Shown piece by piece: positions 1 to 7,603 of a stretch of DNA of 64,000 nucleotides. This DNA comes from an uncultured Clostridia bacterium (GTDB lineage: Bacteria; Bacillota; Clostridia; Lachnospirales; Bianqueaceae), in NCBI GenBank assembly GCA_944383515.1, contig CALWPV010000087.1, forward strand, positions 17,791 to 81,790. Reading direction: 5' to 3'. How positions within the stretch are numbered: the stretch's first letter is position 1; the number at the start of each line of letters is the position of its first letter. The translations under genes and the position numbers were made by a program. The notes beneath the pieces are model-generated. The model did not search any database, was not told the DNA's origin, and worked only from the letters and a program-made list of their open reading frames with translations.

Positions 1-1
1 T

Positions 2-859
2 CCTGAAAAATGGGAGTTTGAAGGGAAAAACAGCCGTCCTAATGAAATTTTAAAACAGTATATTCAATACACATTTTACCGCTTGCAATTAGAAGATAAA
101 ATTTGTATATCTGACGATCATAGCTTTGCGGCTTTTAATACAGGGCTGGTTTCGCGGCATTATGACGATATTTTTGCCTGCTTTGAAGCGACAACGGACG
201 ATCAATATAGTACGCAGTGGCGTTTTATTGAGTTTTGCACGGCCGGAGGCCGGGGTACGGGCAAACGCGTAGTGGACTGTTTTAATCCGCTACCACAGCC
301 GGCCTCTTACTTTGAACGAAAAGAAGATTTGCTTTTCGACTTAGAAAAGGAGCTTCATACCGATTACGATCATATTTTGTTAGACAACCTTTCGCGGCTG
401 CCTCTGGACTTTGTGCGGGAGGAATGCCATGGTATGTATGAAGCGCTGGAAATTATTGAAGATATTGAAAAAGCAGAAGAGTATTGGCAGAAAAAGCGGC
501 ATTATCAGGAGCTGAGCGATCTCATTGCCGATACGCCGCGGCTGTTTAACCGACTGAGAAATCGAATTGAAGACGCCATTGAGCTGGCCAAAAAGCAGAT
601 TCGCTGGAACTTTAAAACGGCGATTCCTTGCTTTTTCCCAACGCGCAATGTCATGAGCCTTATGCTGCCATTGTCACTGCGGGAAGATAATCAGGCAGAC
701 GCCGGCTTGGTTGTAGAGCTAACGAGATCGGGCAATTATCAGGGACAAACCATTTTAACATTGCAGCAGGCCTATTTAGACGCAAGGCTTTTGTGCCGGC
801 CCAACAGCGAATGGCTCGACGTACATTGTATTAAAGCCGAAGAAAATGAGTACGAATAA
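2..859 (+). CDS. DUF3825 domain protein, 5' end outside window
   Basis: The reading frame is open from base 2, so the start lies left of the window; the first in-window start-like codon (TTG at 83) is not the real start. The visible 285 residues show the run KQYIQYTFYRLQLEDKI followed by FNTGLVSRHYDDIFACFE, which I recognise as the DUF3825 pattern. This domain is often found in bacterial proteins with RNA-binding or LOTUS-like domains, and its function is not known. The C-terminal part is charged, with no membrane segment, and contains a predicted helical stretch around the YWQKKRHYQEL region. No terminator is obvious between its stop and the ATPase pseudogene that follows on the same strand. 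Confidence 0.7.
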   Translation, partial: PEKWEFEGKNSRPNEILKQYIQYTFYRLQLEDKICISDDHSFAAFNTGLVSRHYDDIFACFEATTDDQYSTQWRFIEFCTAGGRGTGKRVVDCFNPLPQPASYFERKEDLLFDLEKELHTDYDHILLDNLSRLPLDFVREECHGMYEALEIIEDIEKAEEYWQKKRHYQELSDLIADTPRLFNRLRNRIEDAIELAKKQIRWNFKTAIPCFFPTRNVMSLMLPLSLREDNQADAGLVVELTRSGNYQGQTILTLQQAYLDARLLCRPNSEWLDVHCIKAEENEYE

Positions 860-947
860 ACGAGCTAGTTTAAGTTCAGTTTATCTTTGGTTTAATTTTA
901 TATAAGAAAACCAGTATATCATAGACAGTACTACAATACCAAATGGA

Positions 948-2542
948 GTGTGCTGTGCTATGAGAACAAGAATCCATCCCGACCCCCGGCAAGGACTAAG
1001 CAGCCGGCAGGTTGAGCAAAAAAAGAGCCTGGGACTGCAAAATACAGAGCCAGAAAGTATAACCAAAACAACAAGGCAGATTCTGCGGGATCATATCTGT
1101 ACCCTGTTTAATTTGTTTAACGTATTGATCGCCTTGGCCTTGGCCGCTGTGGGCGCCTGGTCCAATCTGTTATTTATTTTGATTATCGCTTTCAATACGT
1201 TAATCGGTATCGTGCAGGAGCTGCACGCCAAAAAGCTGGTTGATCGGCTTTCGCTTTTGTCTATGCCCAGAGCAACAGTAGTGCGAGACGGCAGGCTGTC
1301 GGAAGTAGCGCTGCAGGAGCTGGTAGAAGAAGATGTCATAGAGCTGGAGGCGGGGCGGCAGGTCTGTTCGGATTCCGTTATTCTTACGGGGGAAGTGGAA
1401 GTAAATGAATCCCTTTTAACGGGAGAATCCGATGCCACTCCCAAAGCGCCGGGCGACTCTCTGCTCTCGGGCAGCTTCATTGTGAGCGGCCGCTGCCGCG
1501 CGGTCATAGAACACGTTGGCCTTGATAATTACGCGTCGCAAACGCTGGCATTTTTCAGAAAAGAAGGAGTCGATCTGAAACTGATTTCTGGGGATCATCC
1601 GCAAACAGTAGCCGCTATCGCGCGGCAAGCGGGGCTTGCCGCGCGGACCGGGTGATTGACATGAGCCGTCTGACGCAGGAGCAGGAGATTGAACGGGCAG
1701 CTCAGGAGTATGCGGTTTTTGGCCGCGTTACGCCGCCGCAAAAAAAGCAGCTGGTAAGTGCGCTGCAAAAAAACGGCCATACGGTTGCCATGACGGGAGA
1801 CGGTGTGAATGATTTGCTGGCTCTTAGGGAAGCGGATTGCAGCATTGCTGTGGCGGAGGGCAGTGACGCCGCTAGACAAATCGCGCAGGTAGTATTGCTG
1901 GATTCCGATTTTTCGGTTCTGCCCATGGTGCTGCGGCAAGGCCGGCGGGTGGTGAATAATATTACGCGGGTTGCAGGCGTCTTTTTTGTTAAGACACTAT
2001 ATTCCATTATGTTATCGCTGGTCTGTTTGGTGCTGAATCTGCCGTTTCCGCTGATTCCTATTCAAATTACATTGATCGATTTAATAATTGAAGGGTATCC
2101 GGCGTTTTTCATGTCTTTTGAACCAGACGATGCTAAAGTGACGAAGCGCTTTTTGCCCTCGGTGCTGCGAAGGGCTATGCCGAATGCGCTTTCTATTCTC
2201 GTGTGTTTTTTGGTATTACTGCTGGGGCGCGGGCCTCTGGCAATTTCTGCGGAGCAGGGGAATGTACTCTTTTACTTACTGGTAGCAACAGTAGGCATGC
2301 AGGCGGTGTTTAAGGCAAGCTGGCCCTTCAACCGTTTATGCATATTCCTTTGTATTACCATGACAGCAGGGTTTTATTTGGCTGTGTTTATTTTCCATAC
2401 TCTTCTTCAGGTGGCGCTGCCGCAGCCTTTGACACTGGGAGTATGGGCCGGTCTTACACTGCTCAGTCTGGGAACCGAGCGGTGCTTGACGGCCCTCATA
2501 CGAACCTGGCATTCGGGAAAACAAAAGAAAGCCGGTTTATGA
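948..2542 (+). pseudogene. P-type cation ATPase, core deleted and frameshifted
   Basis: Two consecutive frames (948-1655 and 1652-2542) together encode the two ends of a cation-translocating P-type ATPase. The first has the N-terminal membrane hairpin and the actuator domain with the TGES-type motif (SLLTGESDA). The second has the end of the P domain with MTGDGVND and the C-terminal membrane helices. The phosphorylation motif DKTGT and the whole nucleotide-binding domain are absent: DNYAS is joined directly to TLAFFRKEGVDLKLISGD, roughly 260-280 residues short of the family. Just after, the frame is lost: the first frame ends ...AGLAARTG-stop, while the second gives ADRVIDMSRL in the expected place. 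The likely original start is ATG at 960. It cannot pump ions as it stands. Confidence 0.85.
1619..1645. repeat. Perfect 12-bp hairpin at the ATPase frameshift
   Basis: Arms CGCGCGGCAAGC (1619-1630) and GCTTGCCGCGCG (1634-1645) are exact reverse complements around a GGG loop. The frame change of the ATPase pseudogene falls in the right arm, where GCCGCGCGGACC would need two bases fewer to read GCC GCG GAC. Confidence 0.8.
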
Positions 2543-3541
2543 TAATACCTGAAGCGCTTCTTTTGCCCAGTGCGAGTTTTGCAGTATGGCACGACCAACA
2601 CCGATTAAATCGGCTTTTTGTTCTACTAAAAGCGTGTTGGCGGCGTCTGCGGTGGTAATGCCGCCCGTTAATAAAACGGGAATGGAAACCTGTTGTTTAA
2701 TCTTTTCCGTGATTTCAGAAAAGTAGCCCTGTTGTTTACAGGTGGGGTGAGTATATCCATAAAGTCCGCCGGAAATGTCTAAAAGGTCAACGCCGGCGCG
2801 TTCAAACGCTTGGCAGGCTTGTACGCTGTCTTCAATGGTGCTGCCGCCTTCCATATAATCGCAGGCGCCAAGGCGTAAAGCCAGAGGGTAGTCGGAGCCT
2901 ACTACGTCGCGAACAGCCCGAATGATATCTAAGTGGAGCTGAATACGGCCCTCTAGGGTACTTCCGGTATACCGGTCGGTTCGACGATTGGTTAGCGGCG
3001 AATAGAATTGATTTAACAAATAGCCGTGGGCCGAGTGAATTTCTACACCGTCAAATCCTGCCTGTTTAACGCGGCCTGCGGCGGCGGCAAACGCCTGGAT
3101 AATGGCCTCAATATTTTCGCCGGTCATGGCAGTGGGGAGCGGCGCGTCTCCCTTTTTGCGGGGAAGAGCGATGGCGCTGGGGCCCATAGCCGGATAACCG
3201 GTGACGGCCGGATTGGCTGCCCCGCCGGCATGATTGATTTGAGCTATGACTTTGGTTTGGTTATGGTGAATGGTGGCAGCCAGGTGGCGTAAACCTTCTA
3301 TGCAGCGGTCTTCGGCAACAGAAACCTGGCCCTTGCCTGCTTTGCCTTCAGGACTCACGTAGCTGTGTTCCGTAATGATCAGACCTAGCGATCCGTCTAA
3401 AGATTTTTCATGGTAATAGTCGCAAAGCTGGGGCGTTACGGCGCCGTTTTCTTCTGAGCGGCCTGTAGCCATGGGCGGCATAACAAGCCGGTTGGCTACG
3501 GTCATGGAACCAATAGAAATAGGGGTTGATACTACATTCAT
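2537..3541 (-). CDS. NADH:flavin oxidoreductase, Old Yellow Enzyme family
   Basis: A 334-residue FMN-dependent TIM-barrel enzyme that reduces activated C=C bonds of enones or similar electrophiles with NAD(P)H. Family signatures visible are NRLVMPPMAT near the N-terminus, QINHAGG in the active-site strand, the block HSAHGYLLNQFYSPLTNRRTDRYTGS, and LLTGGITT and GVGRAIL for phosphate binding near the C-terminus. The short single-domain length excludes the 2,4-dienoyl-CoA reductase type with extra Fe-S and FAD domains. Start: ATG at 3541 follows GAGGAGG at good spacing; a GTG 18 bases upstream would overlap that ribosome binding site. It is divergent from an HxlR regulator, the usual arrangement for electrophile or quinone stress control. 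Its 3' end meets the ATPase pseudogene tail to tail. Confidence 0.9.
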   Translation of the reverse strand: MNVVSTPISIGSMTVANRLVMPPMATGRSEENGAVTPQLCDYYHEKSLDGSLGLIITEHSYVSPEGKAGKGQVSVAEDRCIEGLRHLAATIHHNQTKVIAQINHAGGAANPAVTGYPAMGPSAIALPRKKGDAPLPTAMTGENIEAIIQAFAAAAGRVKQAGFDGVEIHSAHGYLLNQFYSPLTNRRTDRYTGSTLEGRIQLHLDIIRAVRDVVGSDYPLALRLGACDYMEGGSTIEDSVQACQAFERAGVDLLDISGGLYGYTHPTCKQQGYFSEITEKIKQQVSIPVLLTGGITTADAANTLLVEQKADLIGVGRAILQNSHWAKEALQVLS

Positions 3542-3586
3542 AATAGGGTGCCTCCTCACAATATAATACCCACACAGGACGATCGC

Positions 3587-3607
3587 AAGAATTCCGAAGG
3601 AATTCTT
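3587..3607. repeat. Palindrome in OYE/HxlR divergent region (inner)
   Basis: AAGAATTCC (3587-3595), loop GAA, GGAATTCTT (3599-3607): exact 9-bp arms. It lies upstream of the oxidoreductase and overlaps a possible minus-strand -35 (TTGCGA, 3588-3583) paired with TATATT (3565-3560, 17-bp spacer). That promoter would start very close to the ribosome binding site, so it is tentative. It is a candidate operator for the adjacent HxlR protein. Confidence 0.45.
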
Positions 3608-3609
3608 AC

Positions 3610-3637
3610 TAAGTTGGCGCGTTTGCGCGCCAACTTA
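3610..3637. promoter_or_regulatory. Palindrome next to HxlR -10, candidate operator
   Basis: TAAGTTGGCGCG (3610-3621), loop TTTG, CGCGCCAACTTA (3626-3637) is a perfect 12-bp inverted repeat. It is followed three bases later by TATAAT (3641-3646), the best -10 for the regulator gene. No good -35 is seen at standard spacing, because the palindrome occupies that place. This position fits an autoregulatory operator, though a transcription terminator-like hairpin without a T-tract is an alternative. Confidence 0.5.
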
Positions 3638-3732
3638 TGGTATAATACTTATAGGTTGATTGTAGCATAGTATACTTTCTTTGGAAAGAACGCACTTTTT
3701 AGATAGATACTACCTGAAAGGAGAGAACTACA

Positions 3733-4083
3733 ATGGAAAAAGATAACTGTCAGGATCAAGAAGTGAAGGTAGAACCCTTTGCCTATGCGCTTTCTTTAAT
3801 CGATGGAAAGTGGAAGATGCATATTTTATTTTGGCTTTGGAAGAAAAAAGTGCTGCGCTATAGTGAGCTTAAGCGCAATTTAGGAAAGGTTACGCATAAA
3901 ATGCTCAGTAATCAGCTTAAAGAGCTGGAAGCTGATCAGATTATTATTAGAACGGAGTACCCACAGGTACCGCCTAAGGTAGAGTATTCGTTATCAGCCA
4001 TGGGCGAATCGCTAATGCCCATTTTAAGCGCGGTTTGTCGGTGGGGCAATGAGCATATGCCCCGGCAATCGGAATCAAAATAA
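3733..4083 (+). CDS. HxlR-family winged-helix regulator
   Basis: A 116-residue single-domain DNA-binding protein. The HxlR pattern is clear: ALSLIDGKWKMHILFWL in the first helices, RYSELKRNLGKVTHKMLSNQLKELE as the recognition helix region, and PKVEYSLSAMGESLMPIL in the wing and dimer helix. Members such as YodB and HypR sense electrophiles or disulfide stress through cysteines; here there is a Cys near the N-terminus (DNCQDQE) and one near the C-terminus (SAVCRWG). The start follows AAAGGAGAGAACTACA. It is divergent from the Old Yellow Enzyme gene and probably represses it, with two palindromes between the genes as possible sites; that link is inference. Confidence 0.9.
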   Translation: MEKDNCQDQEVKVEPFAYALSLIDGKWKMHILFWLWKKKVLRYSELKRNLGKVTHKMLSNQLKELEADQIIIRTEYPQVPPKVEYSLSAMGESLMPILSAVCRWGNEHMPRQSESK

Positions 4084-4106
4084 AAAATGATTTTACATAA
4101 ATTTGC

Positions 4107-4136
4107 TTGACGCAGGAAGAGGGGAAAGCGTAAAAT
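4107..4136 (+). promoter_or_regulatory. Promoter upstream of membrane protein gene
   Basis: TTGACG (4107-4112), 18-base spacer, TAAAAT (4131-4136), about 50 bases ahead of the ATG at 4186. It is a reasonable vegetative sigma-type promoter. Confidence 0.5.
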
Positions 4137-4185
4137 ATAAAATAATTAAAAGATCAGTGTTCTGAGAGGAAAGAGAGGAAGAGCC

Positions 4186-5115
4186 ATGAACGCACAGGAG
4201 TTTTTAAGTCAGGTGGCCGCAAGGGGCATGTTAGTGTCAGACAATCGAGCGTACGGTGAAATGGCAGGGTATCCGTTTGTACTGCGGCCGGCGTTTAGAA
4301 AAGCACATACAGTTAGCGCTGTTTTTCTGCTTGCAAAGCCGGTGAAGAGGGCGCAGCGGTTGCAGCTGCAGCAAATGCTGAAGGAAAGCGGGCGGGTGCA
4401 AGTGCATGGCGCTAAAGTAACCCTAATCGTATGCAGCCGAAATGACAATATATATGAACGCCTGATGCGAGGCATTCAGCTATTAACAGAGGGCTTTCAG
4501 AAAGCGCATGTAACAGTTCCTGATCAGTGTCCGTTTTGTCATGAGTCAAACTGCGATACTCTGGCCGTTGCTGACGGATTCTATGTGCCTGCACACCAAT
4601 ACTGCGTAAACAGAAGCATGCAGGTGGAAGGAAAAAATGGAAAGCCGGTTTCGGCGGCCGTGGGCGGTTATATGGGCGCCCTATGCATGGCGATTCTTCT
4701 TGCGGCTGCGGCGCTTCTTCCTAATTTGATTTCTCTGTGGTTATTAGGCCGAATTTATGTATGGTTTTATACGCTCATTCCTCTGGGCGCTTATTTTGGA
4801 TTTCGCATGGGAAAAGGACGCATGGGGCATGGCGTGATGCCGCTGGTAATTCTGCTTTCTCTGGTTGGGGTGGCGGCCACACAGCTGATGCAGCAGACCG
4901 CGTTTTTGCATGAAGCCAGTGGAGCCTGGCCTGGAATATGGGAAAGCTTTCAGAGTTTTTATTTAGCGCATCCTCTAAGCGAAACGCTGGAAAGTATGAT
5001 ACAGCCATTGGTCTTAACGGCGCTGGGCGTGTTTATAGCGTATGGTCAGCTTCGCGGTGATCGCGATGCCAAAGTGGCTTTAGTCAATGGGAAGATCGTA
5101 TGTCATAAAAGCTAA
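4186..5115 (+). CDS. Unrecognised membrane protein with Cys/His cluster
   Basis: I do not recognise a named family for these 309 residues. The first ~115 residues are soluble. They are followed by a CPFCHESNCD...HQYC segment (about residues 120-145) that could bind zinc. Then come about four hydrophobic segments: GALCMAILLAAAALLP, IYVWFYTLIPLGAYFGF, MPLVILLSLVGVAATQ and PLVLTALGVFIAYG. The chain ends with a short cytosolic tail. The start ATG follows AGAGAGGAAGAGCC. It stands alone, with its own promoter and a terminator at its 3' end. A cytosolic sensing or docking domain joined to a four-helix membrane anchor is the most that can be said. Confidence 0.65.
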   Translation: MNAQEFLSQVAARGMLVSDNRAYGEMAGYPFVLRPAFRKAHTVSAVFLLAKPVKRAQRLQLQQMLKESGRVQVHGAKVTLIVCSRNDNIYERLMRGIQLLTEGFQKAHVTVPDQCPFCHESNCDTLAVADGFYVPAHQYCVNRSMQVEGKNGKPVSAAVGGYMGALCMAILLAAAALLPNLISLWLLGRIYVWFYTLIPLGAYFGFRMGKGRMGHGVMPLVILLSLVGVAATQLMQQTAFLHEASGAWPGIWESFQSFYLAHPLSETLESMIQPLVLTALGVFIAYGQLRGDRDAKVALVNGKIVCHKS

Positions 5116-5128
5116 AAAATAGGAAAAT

Positions 5129-5179
5129 AAAACCGAGAGGGTTTGCCGAAATTAAACGGGCATTCCTTCTCGGTTTTTT
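5129..5179. terminator. Terminator after membrane protein gene
   Basis: AAAACCGAGAGG (5129-5140) pairs with CCTTCTCGGTTTT (5165-5177) with one mismatch, followed by a T-run. The A-run on the other side lets it work on both strands. The stop of the minus-strand phospholipase-like gene lies in the loop. Confidence 0.75.
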
Positions 5180-5787
5180 GGTAATAATACCAGATCTGTC
5201 TGATTCTCTGGGTAGGGGTGCAGCAGAGCGCTGAAAAAGATGCAGGCGCAAACATTTAGCATATAAGCGCAATCATTTTCAAGTGTAGATGCATTGGGAC
5301 ATTGACAGTACGCGTCATGAGATTTTTTAAAATACGAGCCGAGGCTTTTCATAGGAAGTACCGGCAGGGGAGCGGGAGCCTGCGTTAACCAAGAACTCAA
5401 ATGGTCGTGAAGCTGCTTTTCATAGGCCGCATGTTCTGCAAGAGTACCGGCAAATGCTTCATTGTGGCAAAAGGTAAAAGCGTCAACAATATAATGAAAG
5501 GCTTTTCCAAGCTGATAGTAATGCCAGCTATGCCACGTGCGGCTTGCCTGCAAGTGAAAGAAGATGTTCAAAATGGGTTTAAAAATATAGGGTACATGAT
5601 GACCGCTTGGCGATTTACTGTGTTTCATGCTGCGAAAATAGGTGAGAAAGTTAATATCTGGCTCAACGCAGCCCCATATAAAAGCTTGGCGGCACAGGGC
5701 TTTTTGAATAGAGCTTCCAAAAGAAGCGTTATGGGCTAAGTGCTTCCATAAATACTGCCCGATGCGCCGGTGATCTCTGGTTTGCAT
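5152..5787 (-). CDS. Zinc-dependent phospholipase C-like protein
   Basis: A 211-residue all-helical protein of the zinc-dependent phospholipase C (S1/P1-like) family. The pattern includes KALCRQAFIWGCVEPDIN near residue 30, then KSPSGHHVPYI, WHSWHYYQLGKAFHYIVDAFTFCHNEAF with several potential zinc-binding His and Asp, and AYEKQLHDHL. In typical members a cluster of His and Asp binds two or three zinc ions. No signal peptide is present, so this one is probably cytosolic and may act on something other than exported phospholipid. The start follows AAAGGAGGATGGTAAACT. It is single in its orientation between a membrane protein and an MFS exporter. Confidence 0.75.
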   Translation of the reverse strand: MQTRDHRRIGQYLWKHLAHNASFGSSIQKALCRQAFIWGCVEPDINFLTYFRSMKHSKSPSGHHVPYIFKPILNIFFHLQASRTWHSWHYYQLGKAFHYIVDAFTFCHNEAFAGTLAEHAAYEKQLHDHLSSWLTQAPAPLPVLPMKSLGSYFKKSHDAYCQCPNASTLENDCAYMLNVCACIFFSALLHPYPENQTDLVLLPKNREGMPV

Positions 5788-5931
5788 AGTTTACCATCCT
5801 CCTTTTACGGTACTAGTATACGGTTCAAATGTGAATAAGATATTTAGAAGATATAAATTTGAGGTTAAATTTAGCGTAGGAGGGGTAAAAAAGAAAGAGT
5901 TGGCTGCCGGGGATTGTTCTATTTTAGGCGT

Positions 5932-7152
5932 TTAGACGGTATTTTTCTCTGTGCGTTTGGCCACGGAAAGTAGGAAAAGGACAGGTAGCAGCAACAAGGC
6001 GGTGCAGATAAGCCCCCATGTGACAGAAACCTGTTGTGCCACAAGTCCGACAAGGGGGCCGCCAATGATTTGCCCCAAAGAGTTTAATTGACCATTAGCA
6101 GAAAATACGGTAGCCCTCATGGATTCCTCCACATGCTCGTTCATCCAGGCGTCTAAAACAGGTTCTTTTAGGCTGCGCATGAGACCGGTTATTAAAAATA
6201 CGACAAGCACAAACCAGAAACTCTTTCCTAATGCAAATAGGATTAAACCAAGAATGTATCCGGCACTTGTAAAAAACACTACACCGGTGCGGCTGGCCGC
6301 TTTTTGTTTTTGCAAATATGTTATGAGAACCTGTGAAGCCAAAACACCTAGTCCGCTGGCCAGTAAATTCATGACACCGAACCAGGTTACACTGTTTAAA
6401 AGGCCAAAGGTTGGCATGACTGTATCTTCCAGAAAGTGAGCGGTGGAAAGTCGGTCAAAGCCTTCGCTGGCCAGACCGCCGCAAAAAGTGATAGCTAGCA
6501 AGATTAGCAGGACGGGGGCCCCCTTCATAAAACGCAGGTTTATTTTAAACAGTCCCGCTATATCGGCAAGCAGCGTATTCTTTTTCTCTCGAATAGAGGA
6601 AAAATGTGTTTCCGGCATAATACCCGTCAGCACAAAACCGAAGACAAGAAGAAGCATTCCCGCAACAATAAGGGGGAGCCGCAGATCTAAATTTCCAAGC
6701 AAAGTGCCCAGTATTACGCCCAGAATACTTCCTGCCTGGCCCATTTGACTTCCCCGCAGAAATACAGTATCCATAGAACGCTTCCGCTCTTCTGAGGCGA
6801 TCCATGCTTCTAAAGCGCCGCTAATAAAAGTATCGCCACACCCCCAGACCACCTGAGCCAGCAAAACGGTTCCAAACCATGGCAGTGAGCCTTCTAATAT
6901 AAAGCCAATACCATACAAAAAAACACCGATTAAAATAGAACGTCGGCGGCTATACAGATCGGCGACTACGCCGGTTGGAATTTCTAATACAAAACAAGCT
7001 GTTTCCAGAACCGTTCCCACTAGCACCAGCTGGAGGGCATTTAAACCAACCACTTCTAAATGGTATACCAGTGAAAGCACGGTAGCCATAGAAAATAATA
7101 TGGAAAAACAAAATTTAAACAGCAGATATACGGGGTAAGCCTTACGGCGCAT
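5932..7152 (-). CDS. MFS transporter
   Basis: A 406-residue major facilitator with about twelve hydrophobic helices. The loop after helix 2 carries a recognisable MFS motif A variant (GVVADLYSRRRSIL), and helix 5 has the glycine-rich SQMGQAGSILGVILGTLLGN. The overall pattern resembles Firmicutes drug exporters related to macrolide or tetracycline efflux proteins. The substrate cannot be called. The start ATG at 7152 follows AAGGAGAACGTAATT. A clear promoter lies about 150 bases upstream on the minus strand. The long 5' leader might carry regulation, but I see no attenuator hairpin in it. Confidence 0.85.
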   Translation of the reverse strand: MRRKAYPVYLLFKFCFSILFSMATVLSLVYHLEVVGLNALQLVLVGTVLETACFVLEIPTGVVADLYSRRRSILIGVFLYGIGFILEGSLPWFGTVLLAQVVWGCGDTFISGALEAWIASEERKRSMDTVFLRGSQMGQAGSILGVILGTLLGNLDLRLPLIVAGMLLLVFGFVLTGIMPETHFSSIREKKNTLLADIAGLFKINLRFMKGAPVLLILLAITFCGGLASEGFDRLSTAHFLEDTVMPTFGLLNSVTWFGVMNLLASGLGVLASQVLITYLQKQKAASRTGVVFFTSAGYILGLILFALGKSFWFVLVVFLITGLMRSLKEPVLDAWMNEHVEESMRATVFSANGQLNSLGQIIGGPLVGLVAQQVSVTWGLICTALLLLPVLFLLSVAKRTEKNTV

Positions 7153-7299
7153 AATTACGTTCTCCTTAATTAGTTCATTAGATATTTCGCTTTAACAAGA
7201 ATCGGCTGTGTAATGAATAAGCTTTAAAACTAGGTTGGCAATCTCTTGGGGAGAGTTTTGAAAAAAGTCATTTTGTCAGTGCGCTTTGTGTTTAATACA

Positions 7300-7329
7300 A
7301 TTGTAGCATAATCAAGTGAATCTTGTCAA
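7300..7329 (-). promoter_or_regulatory. Promoter for MFS transporter gene
   Basis: On the minus strand TTGACA (7329-7324), 18-base spacer, TACAAT (7305-7300). It leaves a leader of about 145 bases before the start codon. Confidence 0.65.
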
Positions 7330-7603
7330 GAAAGTCGGCGCAATATAATGGTTTCAGGAACTAAAAATGAATAGGAGGGGGAGCGCGAAAATTCAGCTTG
7401 AATAGCTTGTTTTTCATACAGCATTTCTTTTTTAACCGGCATAGGTTATTGAAATGGTAAAATGGGTATGATACAATAATGAAAATTGCCCTGGGGTGTA
7501 CTGCCAAACATAAAAGTGATTTTCTATGCGCGGTATTGGAGGAAAAGGCTTTGGTTTGGCAGATGGGGCTTGCGGTACGGAAAACATAAAAGGGGGAAGA
7601 AGG
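7330..7603 (+). promoter_or_regulatory. Leader and promoter region of GGDEF gene
   Basis: This gene-free stretch holds TTGAAA (7449-7454), a 17-base spacer and TACAAT (7472-7477), which gives a leader of about 120 bases to the GTG at 7604. A GGAGGGGG motif near 7374 has only a 12-codon frame beside it and I do not call a gene there. Nothing else is recognised. Confidence 0.55.

Noticed and set aside
1091..1507. Minus-strand frame of 138 codons in the ATPase remnant
   Set aside because: Low complexity Ser/Thr-rich shadow of the coding strand, with no ribosome binding site.
3610..3637. Reading the 12-bp palindrome as a terminator
   Set aside because: No T-run follows on either strand and it lies between divergent genes.
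7355..7410. Small gene beside GGAGGGGG near 7374
   Set aside because: The only frame is about 12 codons and does not start after the motif.
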